DNA from: Microbacterium oxydans
GTDB lineage: Bacteria; Actinomycetota; Actinomycetes; Actinomycetales; Microbacteriaceae
Reading direction: 5' to 3'
Length of the DNA: 64,000 bases
Assembly (NCBI RefSeq): GCF_900095745.1
Contig: NZ_FMIR01000018.1
Span: forward strand, 372,001-436,000
In this document: positions 39,009 through 46,398 of the stretch, in pieces
Layout of the letters: the number at the start of each line of letters is the position of its first letter
How positions within the stretch are numbered: the stretch's first letter is position 1
Notes under the pieces: generated by a model
What the model was told of the DNA's origin: nothing
Seen by the model: the letters and a program-made list of their open reading frames with translations, nothing else
The model's database searches: none
Program-made: the position numbers and the translations under genes

Positions 39009-41329
39009 GGGCGGCCTCGACCGCGTGGCGGATGGCCTTCGCTCGCATCCGCAGGAATCCCGTGAGCAGCATCTCGCTGATCCTGCTGATGGCGATCAGC
39101 TCCGCCACCGCCGGCGCGGGTGTCGCCACCCTCGTCTCGACGATCGGGGCGACCGAACGGCTCTTCGCGCTCGCGGACGCGCCGGATGCCGTGCAGATGC
39201 ACGTCGGCCCCCTCGAGACCTCCTCCCTGGATTCCTTCGCCGCAGCCCACCCGGACATCGTCGACGACCACCAGGTGCAGGATGCGCTGCAGCTCGACAA
39301 CCAGGATCTCAGGATGCACGGGATCTCGGATGCTGCGCGCGACGGCGTGATGGACCTCCTGCTGGTCACGCAGAGCCCGCGATTCGACTTCCTGCTCGGA
39401 CCGGACGGCACGCCGACGAGCGTCCGCGACGGCAGGATCGCCGTGCCCGGCTACTACGCCGACGCCTACGACTTGGTGCGCGGTGACACGGTCGAGATCT
39501 CCGTGCACGGCGACGTGCAGACGTTCACTGTCGCCGACGTCGTCCGCGACGCCCAGATGGGGCCGAGTCTGGTCAACTCGAAGCGATTCGTGCTTTCCGA
39601 AGGGGATTGGAACGACCTTGCCGAGCGGCTTCCCGTGGAGCACATCATCACGTTCCGCCTGGTCGACGACGCGGGTGATCGATTCACGGAGGCATACCGT
39701 GCGGCCGGACTCCCGGCCAACGGTGCGGCCGTCGACGGGAGCCTGCTGCGTCTGATCGCCGCGCTCACAGACGGCCTGGTCGCCATCCTCACCATCCTGG
39801 TGAGCATCGTCCTGCTCGCCATCACGCTGCTGTGTCTGCGGATCATGGTCCTCACCGCCCTCGAACAGGACGCACGTCGGATCGGCGTGATGCGGGCGAT
39901 CGGCTTCTCGCACCGCGAGGTCTCGTCGACCCTGCTCCTCGGATACGCCGTGCACTCGGGTGCCGCGGTCCTGGTCGCCCTGCTCCTGGTCTTCCCCGCG
40001 TCCGCACTCCTGCGAGGCGGCGACGGCGCTCCCTCGGACGGGCACGGCGCCATGGGGAACATCGTGATGCTGTTGGCCGTCGTTGTCGCGTCGGCGATCC
40101 CGACCGCGCTCGCGGCGCACCTGCTGCGCCGGGTGCGCCGCATCAGCCCGTTGCTCGCTCTGACCAGGCCCGGGGTGTCGGCGCAGACCCGAGGTCGTCC
40201 GCGTGCGCTGCGTTGGGATCTTCCGATTCCGGTCAGCATCCGCCTCGCCGTCCGCGGACTCACCACCCGGGCCACCACCGCCGTGCTGCTGATCGTCATG
40301 GTCGGCTTCGCGGTCGTGCTGGCGGCCCTGCCCCAGCGTGTGACCCAGACGATCGCGGCACCCGACTTCGTCACCACCATGGGCGTCGGCCAGAGCGACC
40401 TCCGTGCGTTCGTCCGCGAGGGCGCGGAGGCCGGCGCGGGCGACACGCTCGAGCGGTCTCTGCGCGATGACCCGGACATCGCCCGGTTCGCGAAGGCCAC
40501 CAGCTTCCGGGTCGCGCTCATCGCCGCGGCGCGCACCGATGACGTCGCTCTGGAGGTGGGCGACACCTCGACCTTCCCCCTCGCCTATGCGCGTGGCGAA
40601 GCGCCCGCAGGGCCCGGGGAGCTCGCGCTGTCGACTCTCGCCGCGCAGAACGCGGGGGTGGAGGTCGGACAGTCCGTCGAGGTGGATTCGGCCGGTTCGA
40701 CCCATCGGTACCGCGTCACGGGCGTCTATCACGACATCACCAACGGTGGCCGATCGGGGAAAGCCGTCGAGCTGCCCGGCGATCAGGGCATCCCCTTGTG
40801 GCAGACGTTCATGGTCGACCTCCGAGACGGCGTCGACCAGGGCGCGAAAGCCTCGGCGCTCGCGCTCGATCACCCGTCGGCGTCGTTCACCGAGCTGGAC
40901 CGGTTCGTCCACTACACGCTGGGCGACACGGTCGAGCGCCTGAAGACGGCGTCGATGATCGCCTGGGCAGCCGCTGCCGTGGTGATGCTCTTGGTGTTCG
41001 CTCTCCGGGGGCGGCTCGAGGCGACTCGCGACGAGTCCGATCTGCGTCTGCTGCGGCTCCTCGGATGGTCTCGCGGCGGGCTGCGCACGATCCCCCTTTT
41101 CCGGGCGGTGGGTGTCGCCGGGGCCGGTCTTCTCCTCGGGTGGGTCGCGACGGAGTCGCTCGGGCCCGGCGTGCTCGGTGCCACCCTCTCCTCGTTCGGC
41201 GGAGGCGCCACCGACCTCGTCGCGGCCAACGGCTGGAGCCTGATCACCGGCCCCGTGGTGGCTGCCGCCGCCGTGGTCGGCGCCCTCATCGCCTGCGCCC
41301 ACAGCCCCGCACTCCTCAACGAAAGCTGA
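39005..41329 (+). CDS. FtsX/MacB-type ABC permease (long, two-core)
   Basis: A 774-residue permease with two FtsX-like membrane cores: helix 1 (about 17-42), large extracytoplasmic domain, then helices near 265-295, 315-345 and 365-390; a second extracytoplasmic segment follows helix 5 (about 435) and helices lie near 655-675, 700-720 and 740-765. The sequence LEQDARRIGVMRAIGFSHREVSSTL is the coupling region. This family exports lipids, peptides or drugs. The GTG start at 39005 overlaps the TetR stop. The cognate ATPase follows directly. Confidence 0.85.
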   Translation: MRAASTAWRMAFARIRRNPVSSISLILLMAISSATAGAGVATLVSTIGATERLFALADAPDAVQMHVGPLETSSLDSFAAAHPDIVDDHQVQDALQLDNQDLRMHGISDAARDGVMDLLLVTQSPRFDFLLGPDGTPTSVRDGRIAVPGYYADAYDLVRGDTVEISVHGDVQTFTVADVVRDAQMGPSLVNSKRFVLSEGDWNDLAERLPVEHIITFRLVDDAGDRFTEAYRAAGLPANGAAVDGSLLRLIAALTDGLVAILTILVSIVLLAITLLCLRIMVLTALEQDARRIGVMRAIGFSHREVSSTLLLGYAVHSGAAVLVALLLVFPASALLRGGDGAPSDGHGAMGNIVMLLAVVVASAIPTALAAHLLRRVRRISPLLALTRPGVSAQTRGRPRALRWDLPIPVSIRLAVRGLTTRATTAVLLIVMVGFAVVLAALPQRVTQTIAAPDFVTTMGVGQSDLRAFVREGAEAGAGDTLERSLRDDPDIARFAKATSFRVALIAAARTDDVALEVGDTSTFPLAYARGEAPAGPGELALSTLAAQNAGVEVGQSVEVDSAGSTHRYRVTGVYHDITNGGRSGKAVELPGDQGIPLWQTFMVDLRDGVDQGAKASALALDHPSASFTELDRFVHYTLGDTVERLKTASMIAWAAAAVVMLLVFALRGRLEATRDESDLRLLRLLGWSRGGLRTIPLFRAVGVAGAGLLLGWVATESLGPGVLGATLSSFGGGATDLVAANGWSLITGPVVAAAAVVGALIACAHSPALLNES

Positions 41330-41334
41330 CCGAC

Positions 41335-42033
41335 ATGCAACGATCGCCCGCACTCATCACGGCGCGCGCCGTCACCCGCCGCTTCGAGTCGGCCGCGGGC
41401 GACTTCGCGACCGTGCTCGGCGGAATCGACCTCGATGTCTCCGAAGGCGACTATCTGGCCCTCACGGGTCCCAGCGGCTCCGGCAAGACGACTCTGCTCT
41501 CGTGTCTGAGCGGCTTGGACCAGCCGTCATCGGGGTCGGTGCGCATCGGCGACGACGATCTCTCCGCGCTCGACGACAAGGCCCTCGCACACATCCGTCG
41601 CACCACCCTCGGCTTCGTGTTCCAGCGCACCGACCTCCTCGACGAGCTGGCGGTGATCGACAACATCCTGCTCCCGGGTGTGCGACGACGCGGCCGGGTC
41701 TCCGCAGACACCCTGGCGAACACCGAGCAGCTCATGGATCGGCTCGGGATCGGACACCTCGGCGCTCGCGCACCGCACGAGCTCTCCGGCGGCCAGCGGC
41801 AGAGGGTCGGCATCTGCCGCGCACTCGTGAATCGTCCGCCGATCCTCATCGCGGACGAGCCGACCGGTGCCCTGCACCGGGAGGCCACCGACGACGTGCT
41901 CGACGTGTTCGACGAGCTGAACGCCGCGGGCATGACCATCATCGTCGTCACGCACGACGATGTGGTCGCCCAGCGGGCACAGTCCCGCCGTCATCTCGTC
42001 GACGGCCGGATGCTCGACGCCGTTCCCGTCTAG
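41335..42033 (+). CDS. MacB/LolD-type ABC ATP-binding protein
   Basis: A 232-residue ATPase of the LolD/MacB group that energises FtsX-type permeases. Walker A GPSGSGKT (about 44-51), Q-loop FVFQRTDLL, signature LSGGQRQR (about 149-156), Walker B ILIADEPTGALH (169-180) and H-loop VVTHDD. It begins 5 bases after the long permease, its partner. The pair likely exports a compound sensed by the TetR protein or acts in cell-envelope stress. Confidence 0.9.
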   Translation: MQRSPALITARAVTRRFESAAGDFATVLGGIDLDVSEGDYLALTGPSGSGKTTLLSCLSGLDQPSSGSVRIGDDDLSALDDKALAHIRRTTLGFVFQRTDLLDELAVIDNILLPGVRRRGRVSADTLANTEQLMDRLGIGHLGARAPHELSGGQRQRVGICRALVNRPPILIADEPTGALHREATDDVLDVFDELNAAGMTIIVVTHDDVVAQRAQSRRHLVDGRMLDAVPV

Positions 42034-42042
42034 ACGACCCCG

Positions 42043-42070
42043 CACCCACACCCACACCCACACCCACACC
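42043..42070. repeat. (CCCACA)n hexamer repeat
   Basis: CCCACA is repeated four times in tandem plus partial copies on each side (28 bases in total). It lies between the ABC ATPase stop (42033) and the DUF1349-type gene, ending 10 bases before the GGAGG ribosome site region. Copy number could vary by slippage. Confidence 0.85.
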
Positions 42071-42094
42071 GCAATGACACGGAGGAGAACGACC

Positions 42095-42691
42095 ATGCAG
42101 ATACCTGCCCTGCCGACGCTCGAATGGACCAACGGCGAACTGGATGCCAGCTACGACGGCGATACCGGCGAGCTCGTGCTGCACGCGGCCCCGGGAGGGG
42201 ACTGGACCAACGACTCGCTCGGCGGCCCCGCACAGCACCGCGCGAGCTTGCTGGGCTTTCGGACCGATGGTGATTTCACGCTGAGCGCCAGAGCTCGCGT
42301 CATCGGGGAGCGGACCACGTTCGACGCCGCCGTGCTGGGCCTGTGGTGCGATGAGCAGTACTGGGCGAAGCTCTGCTTCGAGTATTCACCCGACGGCCGG
42401 GCGATGGTCGTCAGCGTGGTGACCAACGAATTCTCCGATGACTGCAACTCCACCCTCGTCGAGCACGAGTTCGTGTACCTCCGCGTCGCCCGCATCGGAG
42501 ACGCGTTCGCCTTCCATGCCTCCGACGACGGCGACCGGTGGGAGTTCGTCCGGGTGTTCCGCCTGAAGACCGATCTCCCTGTGACGGTGGGCTTCATGTC
42601 GCAGGCGCCGATGGGAGAGGACTGCGACTCGCGCTTCGACCGGATCCGGCTCTCGGCGGGAGCCCCGGTCGACCTGCGCGACGGTTCCTGA
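42095..42691 (+). CDS. DUF1349-family protein (concanavalin-like beta sandwich)
   Basis: A 198-residue, all-beta protein of the DUF1349 family: start LPTLEWTNGELDASYD, then GDWTNDSLGGPAQHRASLLGF, LWCDEQYWAKLCFEYSPDG and a C-terminal strand set SQAPMGEDCDSRFDRIRLS. The fold resembles concanavalin-type sugar-binding or hydrolase modules, but no catalytic pair is obvious and no signal peptide is present. GGAGGAG lies upstream of the ATG at 42095. It may read through from the ABC operon across the hexamer repeat. Function unknown. Confidence 0.82.
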   Translation: MQIPALPTLEWTNGELDASYDGDTGELVLHAAPGGDWTNDSLGGPAQHRASLLGFRTDGDFTLSARARVIGERTTFDAAVLGLWCDEQYWAKLCFEYSPDGRAMVVSVVTNEFSDDCNSTLVEHEFVYLRVARIGDAFAFHASDDGDRWEFVRVFRLKTDLPVTVGFMSQAPMGEDCDSRFDRIRLSAGAPVDLRDGS

Positions 42692-42708
42692 GGCCGGGCT
42701 CTCCGATC

Positions 42709-43650
42709 TCATCGCGCGTCCTGTCGCTGCAGCCAACTCACGATCGCCTCGTTGAGTTCGGTGGGCTTTTCCTGCTGGATCCAGTGCCCGCAGTCGAGGC
42801 TGACGACGTCCACGTTCGGCACGAAGTCCGCAAGCGTCTCGGATTTCTGGACCATGTCTCTGTCGGCGTAGATCATGAGTGCGGGCTGGTGGATGATCGG
42901 GTCCGCGTCGGCGAGCAGGTGCCAGTTGCGGTCGAGGTTCCGGTACCAATTCACACCGCCCGTGAATCCCGAGGTTTCGAAAGCGGAGACGAGAACGGCG
43001 AGTTCGTCGTCGCTCATGACGGGCTCGCCGAGCGGTGCCTCCGCTCGGGCGAGATCGATGAACTCCATCCCCGGCTGAGGCTGCCGAGGGGGTTCGTTCT
43101 TCCGGTACAGGTTGCGAAGGAACCGGGACGTGTTCTCATCGAACACGGCGTCCGCGACGCCGGGCTGCCGATTGAAGTGCACGAAGTAGAAGTCACCGCC
43201 GAGCACGGCTTCCATGAGCTCGATCCACGGAATCTCTCCGCGCTCCTGATAGGGCAGGCTCAGATTGATCACCTTGTCCACGCGGTCCGGGTGCAGCAGG
43301 GTCAGCCCCCAGACGACGCTTGCGCCCCAGTCGTGACCGACGAAGATCGCCGTGTCGTACCCATAGTGATCGAGAAGTCCGACGAGGTCGCCCGCGAGAT
43401 GTTCGATGTCGTAGGCCGTTACCTCGGTCGGCCGCGAAGTGTTGCCGTAACCGCGTTGGTTCGGGACGATGACGTGGTACCCCGCAGCGACGAGGGCCGG
43501 CACCTGATTCCGCCACACGGAGGCATGCCCCGGCCATCCGTGGCACAGCACGATAGGGTTCCCGGCGTTCTCTCGCCCGGCCTCGAAGACTTCGAGTTCA
43601 ATGCCGTTGACGGGGATGAGGGTGGGGTCGGGGAAGTCGGACGGGTTCAC
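42709..43650 (-). CDS. Alpha/beta hydrolase, epoxide-hydrolase-like
   Basis: A 313-residue enzyme. HGWPG (about 37-41) supplies the oxyanion region, VGHDWGAS (104-111) the nucleophile Asp about 107, YADRD the acid near 263 and DCGHWIQQEKP the catalytic His near 291. An Asp nucleophile, Trp after it and Tyr residues in the cap (NWYRNLDRNW) point to epoxide hydrolase or haloalkane-dehalogenase relatives; epoxide hydrolase is favoured. No signal peptide. Divergent from a WYL regulator that probably controls it. Confidence 0.88.
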   Translation of the reverse strand: MNPSDFPDPTLIPVNGIELEVFEAGRENAGNPIVLCHGWPGHASVWRNQVPALVAAGYHVIVPNQRGYGNTSRPTEVTAYDIEHLAGDLVGLLDHYGYDTAIFVGHDWGASVVWGLTLLHPDRVDKVINLSLPYQERGEIPWIELMEAVLGGDFYFVHFNRQPGVADAVFDENTSRFLRNLYRKNEPPRQPQPGMEFIDLARAEAPLGEPVMSDDELAVLVSAFETSGFTGGVNWYRNLDRNWHLLADADPIIHQPALMIYADRDMVQKSETLADFVPNVDVVSLDCGHWIQQEKPTELNEAIVSWLQRQDAR

Positions 43651-43760
43651 GGTTGCTCCTCTGAGTTCGGCACCGATCGCAGGTGTGGATCGGCGGCTAC
43701 TCGGACCGTACGGAGCATCCTGGACACCGGATGTCCGAGATCCTCGGCAGGCTGAGAATC

Positions 43761-44735
43761 ATGAGAACCAATCCCACGGGCAGAGCCCTGCAGTTGTTGT
43801 CGCTTCTGCAGACCCACCGCTTCTGGCCCTGTGCGGAACTGGCGGATCGGCTCGGGGTGACCGAACGAACGGTGCGGCGCGACCTCGACCGCCTTCGCGA
43901 GATCGGCTACCCGGTCGATTCCACCTCGGGGAGGTACGGAGGTTACCGGCTCGCGACGGGAACGCATGTGCCGCCCCTGATCCTCGATGATGAGGAGGCC
44001 GTCGCGGTGGCGATCGGCTTGCGTTATGCCGCGGAAGCCGCCGTTAGCGGGATCGAGGAGACGTCGCTGCGCGCGCTGGCGAAGATCGAGGCACTTCTGC
44101 CTCATCGGCTTCGTCGACGCGTGTCGGCGCTGCATTCGAGCGTCGCCTCACTGCGGCGGGCCGTCGATGACGACGTCATCCATCCCGAGTCGCTGAGCGT
44201 GTTCGCCGCAGCATGTCGCGACCATGAGCACGTGCGGTTCGACTACCTGCGAAGCGACGGCGAGAGCAGCGGGCGGCACGTCGAGCCGCACCAGCTCGTC
44301 ACAGCCGGACGACGGTGGTATCTCGTCGCGTGGGATGGAGACCGTCGCGATTGGAGAACGTTCCGACTCGACCGCATCCAGGCGCCGCGACCAGTCGGCA
44401 ATCACTTCGCGCCGCGCACGATTCCCGGGGGAGATGCGGCCGACTTCGTCGCGAGATCGATCGGCCGCACTGCCCGCGATCACGATGCGACCCTCGTCAT
44501 CCACAAACCGTTCGCGGAGGTTGAGGGCGTCCTCCAGTGGGCCGACCACACTCTGAGGGAGGAGCACGCAGAACACTGCGTCGTCGGAATCCGCAGCGAA
44601 GACCTCGGACGGCTCGCGATGACGGTCGCCGAGATAGCGCTCACCGCTCCGGTGTCTGTCATCGAGCCGGCCGAACTCGCGGGCGCCGTCGAGCGGCTCG
44701 CCACTCACCTCACTGACCGGGTACGCCTCTCGTGA
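43761..44735 (+). CDS. HTH-WYL (YafY-like) transcriptional regulator
   Basis: A 324-residue regulator. The N-terminal DeoR/HTH-11 winged helix (about 6-60) has LADRLGVTERTVRRDLDRLREIGYPV, then a GRYGGYRL wing. The WYL domain (about 145-215) carries the RRWYLVAWD core and a C-terminal WCX-like extension follows. WYL proteins sense nucleic-acid or nucleotide-type ligands in some systems, while many control one neighbouring gene. It is divergent from the epoxide-hydrolase-like gene. ATG at 43761; the frame is open 26 codons further. Confidence 0.87.
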   Translation: MRTNPTGRALQLLSLLQTHRFWPCAELADRLGVTERTVRRDLDRLREIGYPVDSTSGRYGGYRLATGTHVPPLILDDEEAVAVAIGLRYAAEAAVSGIEETSLRALAKIEALLPHRLRRRVSALHSSVASLRRAVDDDVIHPESLSVFAAACRDHEHVRFDYLRSDGESSGRHVEPHQLVTAGRRWYLVAWDGDRRDWRTFRLDRIQAPRPVGNHFAPRTIPGGDAADFVARSIGRTARDHDATLVIHKPFAEVEGVLQWADHTLREEHAEHCVVGIRSEDLGRLAMTVAEIALTAPVSVIEPAELAGAVERLATHLTDRVRLS

Positions 44736-44780
44736 CGCCTTCGGACGCGCCCCGCATCCGCGCCCCCATATCCTGACTGT

Positions 44781-45305
44781 GTGATCCCGCGCCCACTGCA
44801 ACCAGACCTCGAGACCGCCGAAGCGCGGTACGACGCTGTGCTGCGTGAGCTGCACGCGTATGCGCGATTCGTCGATGAGCATGGCGACGAGGACGGATCC
44901 GCGTACGAGTCGCTGTCGGCCCGGGTCCGACAGCTGACAGGAAAAGACACCAGCTCCTTCAACCTCGCGGAATGGTGGGAGGGCGAAGGCGCCGAGGTAC
45001 TGGCCTTCCGGCTATCGCTTCCGGCGCCCCCGACCATCACACTCGGAAGCGACGATATCCGCGCCGTCGTGCAGTGGCTGAAGACGCCCCGGCTGCCGCG
45101 CTCCGGTTCCTTCGCCGACGAGTTCGAGATCTATCTCGACGACTACTATTACGAACTTCTCCGCAAGAACTGCAGCCGCTACGACCATCGGGTGCTGTTC
45201 GGCTCCCGGCGGAGCCCCGACGGTACGAGAACCGAGATGACGGTGGAGGAAGCGGTCGAATGGTTGACGGCCTCCGGGAAGCCGGTCCGTCCTCAGGGAA
45301 GTTGA
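44781..45305 (+). CDS. Hypothetical protein, apparently leaderless
   Basis: A 174-residue soluble, acidic protein beginning MIPRPLQPDLETAEARYDAV (GTG start). It contains aromatic-rich FEIYLDDYYYELLRKNCSRYDHRVLFG (about 115-141) and ends with an amphipathic helix MTVEEAVEWLTA. No family is recognised. TATCCT about 6 bases before the GTG would make a leaderless transcript. It stands alone between the WYL regulator and the LacI gene. Codon use is normal, so the gene is likely real. Confidence 0.6.
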   Translation: MIPRPLQPDLETAEARYDAVLRELHAYARFVDEHGDEDGSAYESLSARVRQLTGKDTSSFNLAEWWEGEGAEVLAFRLSLPAPPTITLGSDDIRAVVQWLKTPRLPRSGSFADEFEIYLDDYYYELLRKNCSRYDHRVLFGSRRSPDGTRTEMTVEEAVEWLTASGKPVRPQGS

Positions 45306-45361
45306 CGATTCCGCGGATCTCCACGCCCCCTCCCGTTCGAGCTCATTGTCTTCACGAGTTG

Positions 45362-45373
45362 CAAAACGTTTAG
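45362..45373 (+). promoter_or_regulatory. LacI-type operator before the lacI-family gene
   Basis: CAAAACGTTTAG differs at one base from CTAAACGTTTAG in the divergent promoter at 53233. It lies 17 bases before the GTG of the regulator gene. ACGAGT/ACTCGT repeats flank it. Probable autoregulation. Confidence 0.6.
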
Positions 45374-45390
45374 ACTCGTCGTGAGGTGAT

Positions 45391-46398
45391 GTGGTGGTGG
45401 GCATTCGCGAGGTGGCGGAGCATGCGGGCGTTTCCACGGCGACCGTGTCGTTCTATCTGAACAAGCCGGACAAGGTCCGCCCCGAGACGGCCGAACGAGT
45501 GAGAGTCGCGATCGAGGCGCTGGGATACGTGCGCAACGATGCCGCCCGCCAGCTCAAGGCCGGCAAGAGCCGAATGCTCGCACTCATCGGCTTCGACGTG
45601 ACCGACCCGTTCTTCGCCGCGGTCGCGCGCGGCATCAGGGCGGCCGCGACCGAGCACGGCCTGTACGTGGTTCTCGCCGACAGTGACAGCCAGGTGGATC
45701 TGGAGACGGAGTACCTCCATCTGTTCGAGGAGCAGCGGGTGCGCGGCCTCCTCCTCGCTCCCGTCGCAGACCCTTCCCCCTACCTGGTCGAGGGAAAGGC
45801 CCGCGTCCCCATCGTGCTGCTGGACTACAGCGCCGACGAAGGCACTCTCCCCGCCGTGGCCATCGACGGGCGCGCCGGAGGCAGGGTGGCCGCGGAGCAC
45901 CTTCTGCAGTGCGGACGCCGCCGGCTCGCGTTCGTCGGCGGCCCGAGCGAGATCCATCAGGTCGCAGAGCGCCTCGAGGGCTTCCGCGGTGCTGCGGCCG
46001 GCGTCGCAGATGCGACCGTCGAGCTGATCGAGACCACTGAGCGCAACGCCCGTCAGGGGCGGGAGATCGGCCGCCGCATCGCCGACCGACCGGAGCCGGA
46101 GCGCCCGGACGGGATCTTCGCGGTGAACGACCTCGTCGCCGTCGGTCTCCTCCAGGCACTGGTCGTCGAGCGCGGGCTGCCGGTGCCCGACGCCATCTCG
46201 GTCGTCGGGTACAACGACGCCCTCGCCGACGAATACTCACCCCTCGAGCTCACCACGCTCCACCCGCCGCAGGCGGAACTCGGGGCAACGGCCGTGGAGC
46301 TGCTGCTCGAGGCGGAGGCATCACCGGCTCCCCCGCCTCGCACGGTCGTGTTCATGCCCGAACTGATCGTCCGAGAGTCATCGGTGCCACGTAGCTGA
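45391..46398 (+). CDS. LacI-family regulator of the rhamnoside locus
   Basis: A 335-residue LacI/GalR regulator: helix-turn-helix IREVAEHAGVSTATVSFYLN (about 4-23), hinge ARQLKAGKSRMLALIGFDV (about 50-68) and a periplasmic-binding-protein-like domain to the end, LIVRESS, typical of the family. GTG start after GAGGTGAT. Its last 47 bases overlap the 3' end of the GH78 gene on the opposite strand. An operator near-copy precedes it, and the perfect palindrome lies in the ABC/beta-helix promoter. The inducer is probably rhamnose or a rhamno-oligosaccharide (inferred from the enzymes). Confidence 0.9.
   Translation: MVVGIREVAEHAGVSTATVSFYLNKPDKVRPETAERVRVAIEALGYVRNDAARQLKAGKSRMLALIGFDVTDPFFAAVARGIRAAATEHGLYVVLADSDSQVDLETEYLHLFEEQRVRGLLLAPVADPSPYLVEGKARVPIVLLDYSADEGTLPAVAIDGRAGGRVAAEHLLQCGRRRLAFVGGPSEIHQVAERLEGFRGAAAGVADATVELIETTERNARQGREIGRRIADRPEPERPDGIFAVNDLVAVGLLQALVVERGLPVPDAISVVGYNDALADEYSPLELTTLHPPQAELGATAVELLLEAEASPAPPPRTVVFMPELIVRESSVPRS

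Noticed and set aside
38582..41353. A 923-residue antisense frame opposite the TetR and FtsX-type genes.
   Set aside because: Extremely charged, no motifs, and the plus strand shows clear TetR and FtsX features with ordered starts and ribosome sites.
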